DNA from: Hymenobacter convexus
GTDB lineage: Bacteria; Bacteroidota; Bacteroidia; Cytophagales; Hymenobacteraceae
Assembly (NCBI RefSeq): GCF_030580955.1
Contig: NZ_JAUQON010000007.1
Span: 269,880 to 333,879 of the forward strand
Reading direction: 5' to 3'
DNA length: 64,000 nucleotides
In this document: positions 1 through 8,163 of the stretch, in pieces
Numbering within the stretch: position 1 is the first letter of the stretch
Layout: each line of letters begins with the position of its first letter
Program-made: the position numbers and the translations under genes
Notes under the pieces: model-generated
The model's input: only the letters and a program-made list of their open reading frames with translations
Databases searched by the model: none
What the model was told of the DNA's origin: nothing

Positions 1-129
1 ACTGTTCAAACTCATGTCCATTTCACTTTAGGGCCGCTAAATTAGTATGCATGCCGATTAAGTCCGAACTTTACCTCCTACCCAATTCCGCCCAGCGTGC
101 CGCTTATCACCGCTTAACTTATCCGCGCC

Positions 130-1110
130 ATGCCCCTCGTCGCCCAACCCCATTATCAGCCGCCGTTCTACTTGTTCAACGGCCATTTGCAGACCATCGT
201 GCCCAGCTTATGGCGCACCGTGCCTGATGTAGCTTACCAGCGCGAGCGCCTGGAACTGCCCGACGGCGACTTCCTGAACCTGGACTGGAGCCGCCTACCC
301 GGAATGCGCCCCACCGACGGCCTCGCCATCGTTTCGCACGGCCTCGAAGGCGACGCCTCCCGGCCCTACGTGCGCGGCATGGTGCGCGCCCTCAACCGCG
401 CCGGCCTCGATGCCCTGGCGTGGAACTACCGCAGCTGCGGCGGCGAGATGAACCGCCTGCTCCGCTCCTACCACCTCGGCGACACCGATGACTTGGACAC
501 GGTGCTGCGCCACGCGCTAGCCACGGGCCGCTACCAGCGGGCCTACCTGCTGGGCTTTTCGGCGGGCGGCAACGTGACGCTGAAGTACTTGGGCGAAGAT
601 GCCAGCCGTGTGCCGGCCGAAGTGCAGCGGGCCGCCGTGTTTTCGGTGCCGACAGACTTGCGGGCCAGCTCCGAGCACATCGGCCGGCCGCAAAACCAGG
701 TGTATATGCGGCGCTTCCTGAAATCATTGCGCCAGAAAATCCGCGATAAAGCGGCCTTGCTGCCCGGACAGGTCGACGTGGAAGGGCTGGAAGAACTGCG
801 CAATTTTCCGCAGTTCGATGACAAATACACCGCGCCTATGCATGGCTTCGACTCGGCCGATGCCTACTACCAATACGCCAGCTCCGGGCGCTACCTGAGC
901 GGCATTCGGGTGCCCACGCTGCTGGTAAATGCGCAGAACGACCCGTTCCTGCCCGCCTCCTGCTTCCCGCGGGATGTGGCGGAGCAGTCGCCCTTTGTAT
1001 TCCTAGAAACCCCGGCCGATGGCGGGCACGTGGGCTTCGCCGAGAGTAACGGGGAGTATTATTCGGAGCGCCGCGCAGTGGAATTTCTGACGGCGGAGGT
1101 ACCGGCGTAG
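130..1110 (+). CDS. YheT-family alpha/beta hydrolase (predicted esterase)
   Basis: A 326-residue alpha/beta hydrolase. The N-terminal FNGHLQTIVPSL stretch is typical of the YheT/AB-hydrolase 4 family, a group of cytoplasmic carboxylesterases of uncertain natural substrate. The visible catalytic triad is Ser144 in GFSAGG (142-147), Asp271 in NAQNDPF and His300 in GGHVGF. An oxyanion-region HGLEG lies at 70-74. Length is normal for the family. The ATG at 130 is the first sensible start and no in-frame upstream alternative is needed. It is convergent with rsmG, separated by a short inverted repeat. No clear TAnnTTTG promoter is visible in the 129 bases before it, so its promoter may lie outside the window. 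Family assignment is confident; the substrate is unknown. Confidence 0.9.
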   Translation: MPLVAQPHYQPPFYLFNGHLQTIVPSLWRTVPDVAYQRERLELPDGDFLNLDWSRLPGMRPTDGLAIVSHGLEGDASRPYVRGMVRALNRAGLDALAWNYRSCGGEMNRLLRSYHLGDTDDLDTVLRHALATGRYQRAYLLGFSAGGNVTLKYLGEDASRVPAEVQRAAVFSVPTDLRASSEHIGRPQNQVYMRRFLKSLRQKIRDKAALLPGQVDVEGLEELRNFPQFDDKYTAPMHGFDSADAYYQYASSGRYLSGIRVPTLLVNAQNDPFLPASCFPRDVAEQSPFVFLETPADGGHVGFAESNGEYYSERRAVEFLTAEVPA

Positions 1111-1152
1111 CGCCGGTCATTGCGAGGCCGCGGGCTGTGGCAATGACCGGCG
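1111..1152. repeat. Short inverted repeat between convergent genes
   Basis: CGCCGGTCATTG (1111-1122) and its exact complement CAATGACCGGCG (1141-1152) flank an 18-base spacer. It begins one base after the hydrolase stop codon. The GTCATTGCGAG core matches the arm of the larger composite repeats at 22737 and 34730, so this looks like a shortened relative. It may also serve as a weak bidirectional terminator, although no T-run follows. Confidence 0.6.
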
Positions 1153-1157
1153 AAAAC

Positions 1158-1775
1158 CTACTTCGCGGGCACGAAAACGACCTTCTTCGTTTCGAAAAAC
1201 TCCTCTTTATAAAAGTCGCTCAAATCCGTCACTTTCGCCTTCAGACCCGACTCGGCGATTTCTTCGGTCAGGTCGCCGCCTTTCAAATAATACAGGCCTG
1301 AGCCGGGCTGGCCCTGGGGCTTGAAGCGGTGGGCAATCCAGGGATGGAAGGTGGCGAGGCGAGCCACGGCGCGGCTCACCACGTAGTCGTATTTGGTGCG
1401 GAGCTGCTCGGCGCGGGTTTGCTCGGCGGTGACGTTGTTCAGGCCCAGGGCGGCGGCCATGAACTGTACGGCGCGGATTTTCTTACCGATGCTATCGACG
1501 AGGTGAAAATGGACCTCCGGGAACATGATGGCCAGCGGCAGGCCGGGCAAGCCGCCGCCGGTGCCCACGTCGAGCACGGCGCTGCCTTTGGGGAACTGGA
1601 TGACCTTGGCAATGCCCAACGAATGCAACACGTGGCGCTCCACGAAATTGTCCATGTCGGTGCGCGACACGAGATTGATGGCTTCGTTGGTGGCCCGAAA
1701 CTCGGTTTCGAGCTGCTGGAAAAGCTGGAGCTGCTGGGGCGTGAGCGCGGGGAAGTAGTGCTGCAAAAGGTTCAT
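1158..1775 (-). CDS. rsmG: 16S rRNA (guanine-527 N7)-methyltransferase RsmG (GidB)
   Basis: A 205-residue S-adenosylmethionine-dependent methyltransferase that modifies G527 of 16S rRNA in the 530 loop. The SAM-binding motif VLDVGTGGGLPGLPLA lies around residues 67-82. It is followed by the acidic VDSIGKK strand and the conserved SRAVARL motif near residue 134. Length and motif order match RsmG throughout. On the minus strand, CACCTTTG, one mismatch from TAnnTTTG, ends only five bases before the ATG, the same tight geometry as at several other genes here. It is convergent with the YheT-like gene. The sigma factor upstream is separated by a terminator and a small inverted repeat, so rsmG is probably transcribed on its own. 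Confidence 0.95.
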   Translation of the reverse strand: MNLLQHYFPALTPQQLQLFQQLETEFRATNEAINLVSRTDMDNFVERHVLHSLGIAKVIQFPKGSAVLDVGTGGGLPGLPLAIMFPEVHFHLVDSIGKKIRAVQFMAAALGLNNVTAEQTRAEQLRTKYDYVVSRAVARLATFHPWIAHRFKPQGQPGSGLYYLKGGDLTEEIAESGLKAKVTDLSDFYKEEFFETKKVVFVPAK

Positions 1776-1815
1776 GGGTGCAAAGGTGCACGGTTTGGGC
1801 CTTTGCTACGAAATA

Positions 1816-1851
1816 GAACGTCATGCTGAGCGCAGTCGAAGCATGACGTTC
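1816..1851. repeat. Minimal copy of the GTCATGCTGAGCGCAG inverted repeat
   Basis: GAACGTCATGC (1816-1826) and GCATGACGTTC (1841-1851) are perfect complements enclosing TGAGCGCAGTCGAA. It looks like a collapsed copy of the ~90 bp elements at 5031, 6245 and 42307, keeping the outer arm but lacking the inner arm and loop. Confidence 0.75.
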
Positions 1852-1882
1852 CGTCTTTTATCGTCCAGCCCAAAACGCCAAC

Positions 1883-1913
1883 AAAAAAGCCCCGACTCGC
1901 ATCGGGGCTTTTT
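1883..1913. terminator. Rho-independent terminator (bidirectional)
   Basis: AGCCCCGA and TCGGGGCT stems with a six-base loop, an A-run before and a T-run after, so it can work in both directions. It lies directly downstream of the sigma factor gene (minus strand) and ends that transcript. Confidence 0.85.
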
Positions 1914-1918
1914 CACGA

Positions 1919-2542
1919 TTAAATAATCTGCTTGGTGTGCTTCACCATGTCATAGAGCAGCTCGCGGGCGCGGTGCAGCTGGGCTTTCACGGTGCCGAGG
2001 GGGGCTTTGAGCTCGGTGGCAATTTCTTCGTAGCTGAGCTCGTCGAAATAGCGCAGGCTCACGAGGCGCTGGTACTTATCGGGCAGGCGCGAAACGACGT
2101 GGCGCATGATTTCGATTTTCTGGTTGCGCACGGCGTGCTCGGCCGGGTTCAGGTCGTTGTCGCGGAAATCGATGGTGATTTCGTCGCCGTTGTCGACCTT
2201 GATGGCCGAATCAATCGACATGGTTTTGATTTTATTCTTGCGAATAAAGTCGATGCAGTTGTTGGTAGCAATGCGAAACAGCCAAGTGCTGAACGCATAC
2301 TCCGGGTTGAACTTGTGCAGGTTGCGGAAGGCTTTGGCGAAGGCTTCGATGGTGAGGTCTTCGGCGTCGTCCTGGTTGCGCACCATCTTGAGCACCACGT
2401 GGTACACAGGCTTTTTGTAGATGTGCATCAGCTCGGCGTAGGCCTTCTCGTCGCCGTGGTCCACGGCGGCGCGAATCAGCTTGAAGTCGTGCTTGGCTTT
2501 GGCTGAAAACTGCTTTTGAATGTCTTGGTTGTTTACTTCCAT
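1919..2542 (-). CDS. RNA polymerase ECF-type sigma factor
   Basis: A 207-residue sigma-70 family protein of the extracytoplasmic-function type, which recruits core RNA polymerase to alternative promoters. Region 2 is visible as DAEDLTIEAFAKAFRNLHKF and STWLFRIATNNCIDFIRK (about 60-105). Region 4 is LPDKYQRLVSLRYF, then the helix-turn-helix LSYEEIATELKAPLGTVKAQ (about 155-195). The acidic linker IDFRDNDLNPAEHAV is typical. No anti-sigma gene is adjacent. Its ATG lies inside the last codons of the upstream glycosyltransferase (10-base overlap), so the two are co-transcribed and probably translationally coupled. This pairing is unusual and hints that the sigma factor may regulate envelope or polysaccharide genes, but that is inference. 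Confidence 0.93.
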   Translation of the reverse strand: MEVNNQDIQKQFSAKAKHDFKLIRAAVDHGDEKAYAELMHIYKKPVYHVVLKMVRNQDDAEDLTIEAFAKAFRNLHKFNPEYAFSTWLFRIATNNCIDFIRKNKIKTMSIDSAIKVDNGDEITIDFRDNDLNPAEHAVRNQKIEIMRHVVSRLPDKYQRLVSLRYFDELSYEEIATELKAPLGTVKAQLHRARELLYDMVKHTKQII

Positions 2543-3678
2543 CGAAGGGTGCGGTTAAGGAACAGCGAGATTCCTAGGGCCAGGTATTGAAAAAAATAAA
2601 CCACATCGAGCACTGGCAGGAGCCCGACGATTACGGGCTGCTCAAGCCGGCGGCTGAGACGGGCATACACGGCACTCACGAACAAAGTTCGGAGAACCCA
2701 TACCACCGCCAAAGGTACCCAATTGTTTGGCGAAAAAACTAGCACGGCGGTAGTCAAATAGAACAACATATTGGCCAGCACGAAGGTGCCAATTCGCAAA
2801 CGGTCGGCCAACCGATAGGCGCGGCCGGCGGAGAGGTGGCGGCGCTTCTGGCGCCACCACGCGCGCCAGGTGGGCGCGGGTTCGCTTAGGGTGTGGGCGG
2901 GCGGGTCGGCCACCACGGTGATGCGCTGGCCGTAGCGCACGGCGTCCTGCACCATGAGGTCGTCGTCGCCGGAAAGCAGGCGCATGTGCGAGGCAAATCC
3001 TTTGGTGGCGTTGAAGCAGGCGCGGGTGTAGGCCAGGTTGCGGCCCACGCCCATGTAGGGCCAGCCGCGCCAGGCAAAGCTGAGGTACTGCGCGGCGGTG
3101 AGTAGTGTTTCGTAGCGGATGAGCTGGTTGAGGAAGCCGGGCGCCGGGGCGTAGGCCGAGAAGCCCAGCACGACATCGGCCCCGCTGCCGTGCGCAAAAC
3201 CGCGCTGCATGAGGCGCAGCCACTGGTTGGTGGCCGGAATGCAGTCGGCGTCGGTGAAAAGCAGGCGGGCGAAGCGGGTGGTTTTGATGCCGAGCGTGAG
3301 GGCGTATTTCTTGGGTCCGAAGCCGCGGGGGGTGCGGGCCACGCTCACGAGGCGCACTTTTTCGTGGTAATACTGGGCCAGCTGCTGGGCGTATAGATAG
3401 GTATCGTCGTCGCTGCGGTCGTCGATGAGGACGATTTCGAAGCCGGCCGGGTAATCCTGCTGGAGCAGCAGCGGCAGGAGGCGGCGCAGGTTGTCGAGCT
3501 CGTTGTGGGCGCAGACGACGATGGAGACGGGCTCCGAATCGGGCCCGGAGGTGTCGGCAGGCGCTTCGAGGGGGCGGCGGGCGAAGGGCCAGAAGAAATA
3601 GGCGGCGTAAATAAGCTGCACCGCCACGCACGCCAGCAGCAGCCAGAAAAACGGGGAAGTGGGTATGGGTATCGGCAA
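2533..3678 (-). CDS. Membrane-anchored family 2 glycosyltransferase
   Basis: About 381 residues. GT-A fold motifs in order: VSIVVCAHNE, the nucleotide-binding IDDRSDDDT, the metal-binding FTDADCIP, the GDDDLMVQ acceptor motif and a QxxRW-like RQKRRHLSAG. One N-terminal and about three C-terminal hydrophobic segments place the catalytic domain at the inner face of the membrane. The substrate is unknown; the family makes extracellular polysaccharide or lipid-linked sugars. The reading frame is open to 3813, but that part crosses a 38-bp inverted-repeat arm and an exact TAnnTTTG promoter (3704-3711), so an upstream ATG would precede the promoter. I chose the TTG at 3678; this start is a judgement. 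The 3' end overlaps the ECF sigma factor gene. Confidence 0.85.
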   Translation of the reverse strand: MPIPIPTSPFFWLLLACVAVQLIYAAYFFWPFARRPLEAPADTSGPDSEPVSIVVCAHNELDNLRRLLPLLLQQDYPAGFEIVLIDDRSDDDTYLYAQQLAQYYHEKVRLVSVARTPRGFGPKKYALTLGIKTTRFARLLFTDADCIPATNQWLRLMQRGFAHGSGADVVLGFSAYAPAPGFLNQLIRYETLLTAAQYLSFAWRGWPYMGVGRNLAYTRACFNATKGFASHMRLLSGDDDLMVQDAVRYGQRITVVADPPAHTLSEPAPTWRAWWRQKRRHLSAGRAYRLADRLRIGTFVLANMLFYLTTAVLVFSPNNWVPLAVVWVLRTLFVSAVYARLSRRLEQPVIVGLLPVLDVVYFFQYLALGISLFLNRTLRWK

Positions 3679-3703
3679 GGGAACGGCGGCGTGAATGGAC
3701 TTG

Positions 3704-3711
3704 CAAAAGTA
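3704..3711 (-). promoter_or_regulatory. Bacteroidota -7 promoter element (TACTTTTG)
   Basis: Minus-strand TACTTTTG matches TAnnTTTG exactly and ends 25 bases before the TTG start proposed for the glycosyltransferase at 3678. It argues against the longer reading frame beginning at 3813. Confidence 0.65.
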
Positions 3712-3757
3712 CGGGACGCCGGGCGGCCAGGGTATCTTTGCGGGAAGTAGCGCCGAT

Positions 3758-3865
3758 AGCCCGTCATGCAGAGCGCAGCGAAGCATCTTGCCCGCAGTAA
3801 GTAATTCAATCAAATGAGTTAGTGGTGGCGGGCAAGATGCTTCGCTGCGCTCTGCATGACGGGCT
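3758..3865. repeat. Large inverted-repeat element (38-bp perfect arms)
   Basis: Arms 3758-3795 and 3828-3865 are perfect complements over 38 bases. They begin AGCCCGTCATGCAGAGCGCA and enclose a 32-base loop containing AGTAAGTAATTCAAT. It belongs to the dispersed family at 5031, 6245, 12365 and elsewhere, with its own arm sequence variant. It sits between the divergent glycosyltransferase and tgt genes. Confidence 0.92.
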
Positions 3866-3887
3866 AATAATCCGCTTCCATTTCCGC

Positions 3888-5018
3888 ATGACCTTCGACC
3901 TTCTCGCCCAGGACCCCGCCACCAAAGCCCGCGCCGGCCGCCTCGAAACGGCCCACGGCACGATTGAAACGCCCATTTTTATGCCCGTGGGCACGGCCGG
4001 CACCGTGAAAGCGGTGTCGCAGCAAACGCTCAAAACCGACGTTAACGCCCAGATTATTCTTGGCAACACTTACCACCTCTACCTGCGGCCGGGGCTCGAT
4101 GTACTGAAGGCGGCCGGTGGCCTGCACCAGTTCAACGGCTGGGACCGGCCGATTCTGACGGACTCGGGCGGCTACCAGGTGTATTCGCTGAGCAACACGC
4201 GGAAGATTAAGGAGGAGGGCGTGAAATTCCGCTCGCACGTGGACGGCAGCCAGCATTTGTTTTCGCCGGAGGGCGTGATGGACATTCAGCGCGTCATCGG
4301 GGCCGATATTATTATGGCCTTTGATGAGTGCACGCCCTGGCCCTGCGAGTACGACTACGCCGCCCGCTCGCTGGATATGACGCACCGGTGGCTGAAGCGC
4401 TGCATCCAGCGTTTCGACAGCACCGAGGGCCTTTATGGCTACGAGCAGAACCTGTTTCCGATTGTGCAGGGCAGCACATTCCGGGATTTGCGCGTGAAAT
4501 CGGCCGAATTTATTGCCGAGCAGGGCCGGGCCGGCAATGCCATCGGCGGGCTGAGCGTGGGCGAGCCCGCCGAGCTGATGTACGAGATGACAGAGTTGGT
4601 GTGCGACATTCTGCCCCAGGACAAGCCGCGCTACCTGATGGGCGTGGGCACGCCGGCCAACATTCTGGAAAACATTGCCTTGGGCGTGGATATGTTCGAC
4701 TGCGTGATGCCGACCCGCAACGCCCGCAACGGCATGTTGTTCACCACGCAGGGCATCGTGAACATCACCAACAAGAAGTGGGAAACCGACTTCTCGCCCC
4801 TCGACCCCGAACTTGGCGGGCACGCCAGCACGTTCTACTCGCGTTCGTACGTGCGCCACCTGTTTCAGTGCAAGGAAATGCTGGGCCCGCAGATTGCCTC
4901 GGCCCAGAACCTGGCCTTTTATCTGTGGCTGGTGAAGGAGGCCCGCAAGGAAATCCTCGCCGGCACGTTTGGCCCTTGGAAAGAGCGCATGGTGAAGCAG
5001 GTGATGACGCGCCTCTAG
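3888..5018 (+). CDS. tgt: Queuine/preQ1 tRNA-ribosyltransferase
   Basis: A 376-residue TIM-barrel enzyme that exchanges guanine at the wobble position (G34) of His, Asn, Asp and Tyr tRNAs for a queuosine precursor. Family motifs: PIFMPVGTAGTVKAV near the N-terminus, LTDSGGYQVYSLS with the general-base Asp, FDECTPW, GGLSVGEP, and DMFDCVMPTRNARNG with the nucleophile Asp. The usual zinc ligands (CxCxxC, then His) are missing: where DPECxCYTC is expected the sequence reads DPELGGHASTF, although the following RSYVRHLF is conserved. I recall other Bacteroidota Tgt proteins also lacking them. The start is the ATG at 3888; an in-frame extension to 3822 reads only through the right arm of the inverted repeat. 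It is divergent from the glycosyltransferase. Confidence 0.96.
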   Translation: MTFDLLAQDPATKARAGRLETAHGTIETPIFMPVGTAGTVKAVSQQTLKTDVNAQIILGNTYHLYLRPGLDVLKAAGGLHQFNGWDRPILTDSGGYQVYSLSNTRKIKEEGVKFRSHVDGSQHLFSPEGVMDIQRVIGADIIMAFDECTPWPCEYDYAARSLDMTHRWLKRCIQRFDSTEGLYGYEQNLFPIVQGSTFRDLRVKSAEFIAEQGRAGNAIGGLSVGEPAELMYEMTELVCDILPQDKPRYLMGVGTPANILENIALGVDMFDCVMPTRNARNGMLFTTQGIVNITNKKWETDFSPLDPELGGHASTFYSRSYVRHLFQCKEMLGPQIASAQNLAFYLWLVKEARKEILAGTFGPWKERMVKQVMTRL

Positions 5019-5030
5019 ACTTTAAGTAAC

Positions 5031-5119
5031 GTCATGCTGAGCGCAGCCGAAGCATCTCTACCGCGCAACGCAATTATTTACTCCCGTAGTAGAGATGCTT
5101 CGGCTGCGCTCAGCATGAC
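5031..5119. repeat. Large inverted-repeat element (31-bp perfect arms)
   Basis: Arms 5031-5061 and 5089-5119 begin GTCATGCTGAGCGCAGCCGA and are perfect complements. The loop includes CAATTATTTACT. It lies between tgt and the LptF/G gene, ending 24 bases before the latter's start codon. Confidence 0.92.
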
Positions 5120-5143
5120 CGCCGAATTACAATTGCACCAGCA

Positions 5144-6223
5144 ATGAATATCCTCGACAAATACATCATTAAGAAGTTTCTGACCGCGTTTTTTTTCTCG
5201 GTGGTGATTCTCGTGTCGGTGATTTGCGTCATTGATTTCACGGAGAAAAACGACGACTTTATTCAGCATAATTTGTCGATGGGGCAAATTATTTTCGGCT
5301 ATTACATTTACCTGTTTCCCTATTTCGCCAACCTGCTTTCGCCAATTACCATTTTTATCGCGGTGGTATTTGTGACGGCACAATTGGCGGCGCGCACCGA
5401 AATTGTGGCGATTCTGGCCAGTGGGGTGAGCTTTAAGCGGCTGATGCTGCCGTATGCGGTGGGCGGCTCGGTGGTGGGGCTGCTGATATTTGGGCTAATT
5501 GGCTGGGTGCTGCCGGTGGGCAGCAAGTCGCGCGTGGCGTTTGAGCGGGCGTACATCAAGCTACCCTACCGGTTTCAGGGGCGCAACGTGCACTTCAAGG
5601 AAGGGCCGCGCACCTACGTCTTCATGGAAAGCTATGACAACACTAACAACATCGGCTTCCATTTTGCTTTTGAAACCATTGACGGCACCGTGTTGCGCCG
5701 CCGGATGACGGCCGACGCCATCAACTGGGACTCGACGAAGCACATGTGGCATTTGTCGCCGCAGCTGGTGCGCACGTTTCGCGGCCCGCAGGACGAAACC
5801 CTGCAGACGTTGCCGGCCCGCGACACAACCCTGAACCTCTACCCGAAGGACTTCGCCAGCAACTACAAAATTGCCGAAACCCTCACGCTGCCGGAGCTGA
5901 ATGCCTTCATCCGCACCAAAATCGAGCGCGGGGCCGACGACACCCAGATTTACCTGAGCGACAAGTACGAGCGGTATTCTTACCCCTTCGCCATCGTGGT
6001 GCTCACCCTGATTGGCGTGACGCTGAGCGCCCGGAAGTCGCGCGCCGGCGTGGGCGGGCAGATTGCGCTGGGCTTCGTGCTGGCCTTTGTGTTCATCATT
6101 TTTGTGATGCTGAGCCGCAACCTGGCGCAGGTGGGCAGCCTTTCACCGCTGGTGGCGGCCTGGGTGCCCACCACGGTATTCAGCGTGATTGGGCTAGCGC
6201 TGTACCGGTTTGTGCCGAAGTAG
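5144..6223 (+). CDS. LptF/LptG family permease (YjgP/YjgQ)
   Basis: A 359-residue inner-membrane protein of the family that forms the transmembrane part of the LptB2FG ABC exporter, which extracts lipopolysaccharide from the inner membrane. Three N-terminal hydrophobic segments (about 12-34, 52-80, 98-122) include the family signature ARTEIVAILASGVSFKRL at the coupling helix. A beta-rich periplasmic domain follows (about 130-270), then three C-terminal membrane segments with the conserved ALGFVLAFVFIIFVML region. This topology is diagnostic. LptF and LptG cannot be told apart from sequence alone, and only one copy is in the window. The start ATG at 5144 follows an inverted-repeat element. The neighbouring tgt gene may be co-transcribed. 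Confidence 0.9.
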   Translation: MNILDKYIIKKFLTAFFFSVVILVSVICVIDFTEKNDDFIQHNLSMGQIIFGYYIYLFPYFANLLSPITIFIAVVFVTAQLAARTEIVAILASGVSFKRLMLPYAVGGSVVGLLIFGLIGWVLPVGSKSRVAFERAYIKLPYRFQGRNVHFKEGPRTYVFMESYDNTNNIGFHFAFETIDGTVLRRRMTADAINWDSTKHMWHLSPQLVRTFRGPQDETLQTLPARDTTLNLYPKDFASNYKIAETLTLPELNAFIRTKIERGADDTQIYLSDKYERYSYPFAIVVLTLIGVTLSARKSRAGVGGQIALGFVLAFVFIIFVMLSRNLAQVGSLSPLVAAWVPTTVFSVIGLALYRFVPK

Positions 6224-6244
6224 GCAAAATGACTGGCCTCCAGC

Positions 6245-6336
6245 CGGTCATGCTGAGCGCAGCCGAAGCATCTCTACTGCAGCAGTAATTAGTTACTCTC
6301 GCAGTAGAGATGCTTCGGCTGCGCTCAGCATGACCG
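6245..6336. repeat. Large inverted-repeat element (36-bp perfect arms)
   Basis: Arms 6245-6280 and 6301-6336 (CGGTCATGCTGAGCGCAG and onward) are perfect complements. The 20-base loop AGCAGTAATTAGTTACTCTC contains the core AGTAATTAGTTACT, itself nearly palindromic. Same subfamily as the copy at 5031. Confidence 0.92.
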
Positions 6337-6367
6337 TTCTTCTTTTCCCAATTCAATCTTCCTGCCC

Positions 6368-7315
6368 TTGCTTCGCGACTACCTCAAGCTTCATTTCATC
6401 GTGCTCCTGTGGGGCTTCACGGCCATTCTAGGCAAGCTGATTGCGCTGCCTTCGGTAGAGCTGGTGTTCTGGCGCACGCTGCTGGCGGCCACGGGGCTGG
6501 CGGTGCTGCTGGGGGCGCGGCGCATGCCGTGGCGTGTGCCGGCGGGGCAGGTGTTGCGGCTGCTGGCGGTGGGCGCGCTGGTGGCCACGCATTGGATTAC
6601 CTTTTTTCTGGCCGCGCGGCTGTCGTCGGTGAGCGTGTGTTTGGCCGGGCTAGCTACGCTGGCCTTGTGGACGTCATTGCTGGAGCCGTTGCTGCTCTGG
6701 CGCCGGGTGCGCGGCTACGAGGTGGGGCTGGGGCTGATTACGATGGTGGGGCTGTACTTGGTGAGCCAGGCCGAGCTGGACCAGCTGCTGGGCCTGGGCG
6801 TGGCGGTGCTGTCGGCGGGTTTGTCGGCGCTGTTCAGCGTACTGAATTCCAAGCTAATCAAGCAGCACCCGCCGTTGCGGCTCACGTTTTACGAGATGCT
6901 GGGGGCTTGCATAAGCATTGCGCTGTTCTTCCCGGTTTACAGTCATTATTTCACGCAGGGCCGGGGCCTGCAACTGGCCTGGCACGGGCTCGATTGGCTG
7001 TGGCTGGGCCTGCTGGCCGGCGTTTGCACGGTGTACGCCTTTTCCACATCGGTGGAACTGATGAAGCGCCTCTCCCCTTTTGCCGTAAACCTGACCATCA
7101 ATCTGGAGCCGGTTTATGGCATCTCGATGGCTGCGGCCATTTATTGGCTGCACGTCAAAGGCCTGCTTCACGCGCCGCAATTCAACGGCGAGCGCATGAG
7201 CACGGGCTTCTACATTGGCACACTGCTCATTGTGCTCAGCGTGCTGATTCACCCGCTGGTGGCCCGGCTGATGAAGGACAAGGAGCCGGATTTGGAGCCG
7301 GTGGTGCCGGTTTAG
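6368..7315 (+). CDS. EamA/DMT-superfamily transporter
   Basis: A 315-residue inner-membrane protein with about ten hydrophobic helices arranged as two EamA repeats, as in drug/metabolite transporters. The first repeat begins LHFIVLLWGFTAILGKL and the second follows the GLSALFSVLNSKLIK segment. SPFAVNLTINLEPVYG near residue 240 is the usual signature before helix 9. The substrate cannot be predicted. The start is a TTG at 6368; no ATG lies near the N-terminal helix, and the first in-frame ATG would remove several helices. It is convergent with ispE: the two stop codons overlap (7312-7315) with no terminator between them, so transcripts must run into each other. Confidence 0.85.
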   Translation: MLRDYLKLHFIVLLWGFTAILGKLIALPSVELVFWRTLLAATGLAVLLGARRMPWRVPAGQVLRLLAVGALVATHWITFFLAARLSSVSVCLAGLATLALWTSLLEPLLLWRRVRGYEVGLGLITMVGLYLVSQAELDQLLGLGVAVLSAGLSALFSVLNSKLIKQHPPLRLTFYEMLGACISIALFFPVYSHYFTQGRGLQLAWHGLDWLWLGLLAGVCTVYAFSTSVELMKRLSPFAVNLTINLEPVYGISMAAAIYWLHVKGLLHAPQFNGERMSTGFYIGTLLIVLSVLIHPLVARLMKDKEPDLEPVVPV

Positions 7316-8133
7316 AGCACGCCCTGCCACACCGTATATTCCGCTGGCCACGACAGCGCCGCGGGCTCTCCTGTTTCCCACAGCCCATACACCGCCGAGC
7401 CCGAGCCCGACAGGCTGGCATAAGTGGCCCCGGCTTCATAAAGCTGCTGCTTAATCTCGGCCAGGACGGGGTGCGCGGGCGTCAGGGCCGTTTCGAAATC
7501 GTTGCTGACGGTTCCGCGCCAGGTGTTCATGGATTGGGCTATTGCTTCGCGTAGTGGGAATTGGGGCTGCTGCGGCACAATGCGACTGTACGCCTCGGCC
7601 GTGCCAATGTGCAGGTTGGGATACACCACCACGCAGGCGGTACCCGCCAGATTCAGGTTGATTTCTTCGAATACATCGCCTTTCTCCACGGCCAGCACGG
7701 GCTTGTTTCGGATGAAAAACGCGCAGTCGGAGCCCAAACGGCGGGCGTATTTTTCCAATGCTTCGGCCGAAAGATTCAGGCTGAATAAATCATTGGTGGC
7801 TTTCAGAGCAAAGGCGGCATCGGCCGAGCCGCCACCCAGGCCGGCGCCGATGGGGACAATTTTGTGAAGGTAGAGCTGGGCCGGGGGGAGCTGCGGAAAA
7901 TCGGCCTGCAACAGCTCATAAGCCCGCACGCAGAGGTTGGTGGCCGGGTCGCCGGGGATGGGGCGGCCCGTGAGGGTGATGCTGGTGGGCTGGCCGGGCG
8001 CGACGGGCAGAATTTCCAACGCATCGGTCCACGGCAGAGGGATAAACACCGATTCGAGGTTGTGAAAGCCGTCGGGCCGGCGCTGGGTGACGTAGAGGCC
8101 GAGGTTGAGTTTGGCGTTGGGGAAAACGAGCAT
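7312..8133 (-). CDS. ispE: 4-diphosphocytidyl-2-C-methyl-D-erythritol kinase
   Basis: A 273-residue GHMP-family kinase that phosphorylates CDP-methylerythritol in the MEP pathway of isoprenoid synthesis. Motifs: the substrate-binding FPNAKLNLGLYVTQRRPDGF at the N-terminus, the ATP-binding loop PIGAGLGGGSADAA near residue 90, GSDCAFF with the catalytic Asp, and SLSGSGSAVYGL near the C-terminus. Length is normal. The frame remains open upstream to 9162, but that part is antisense to the sugar transferase and lacks homology, so the start is the ATG at 8133. A minus-strand TACCTTTG lies 30 bases upstream (8164-8171). Its stop overlaps that of the EamA gene. Confidence 0.96.
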   Translation of the reverse strand: MLVFPNAKLNLGLYVTQRRPDGFHNLESVFIPLPWTDALEILPVAPGQPTSITLTGRPIPGDPATNLCVRAYELLQADFPQLPPAQLYLHKIVPIGAGLGGGSADAAFALKATNDLFSLNLSAEALEKYARRLGSDCAFFIRNKPVLAVEKGDVFEEINLNLAGTACVVVYPNLHIGTAEAYSRIVPQQPQFPLREAIAQSMNTWRGTVSNDFETALTPAHPVLAEIKQQLYEAGATYASLSGSGSAVYGLWETGEPAALSWPAEYTVWQGVL

Positions 8134-8163
8134 GGCAGGAGCGCGGGCCAAAGCCGGCGGCGG

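Noticed and set aside
3822..3887. N-terminal extension of Tgt
   Set aside because: It only translates the right arm of an inverted repeat; Tgt homologues start at the ATG at 3888.
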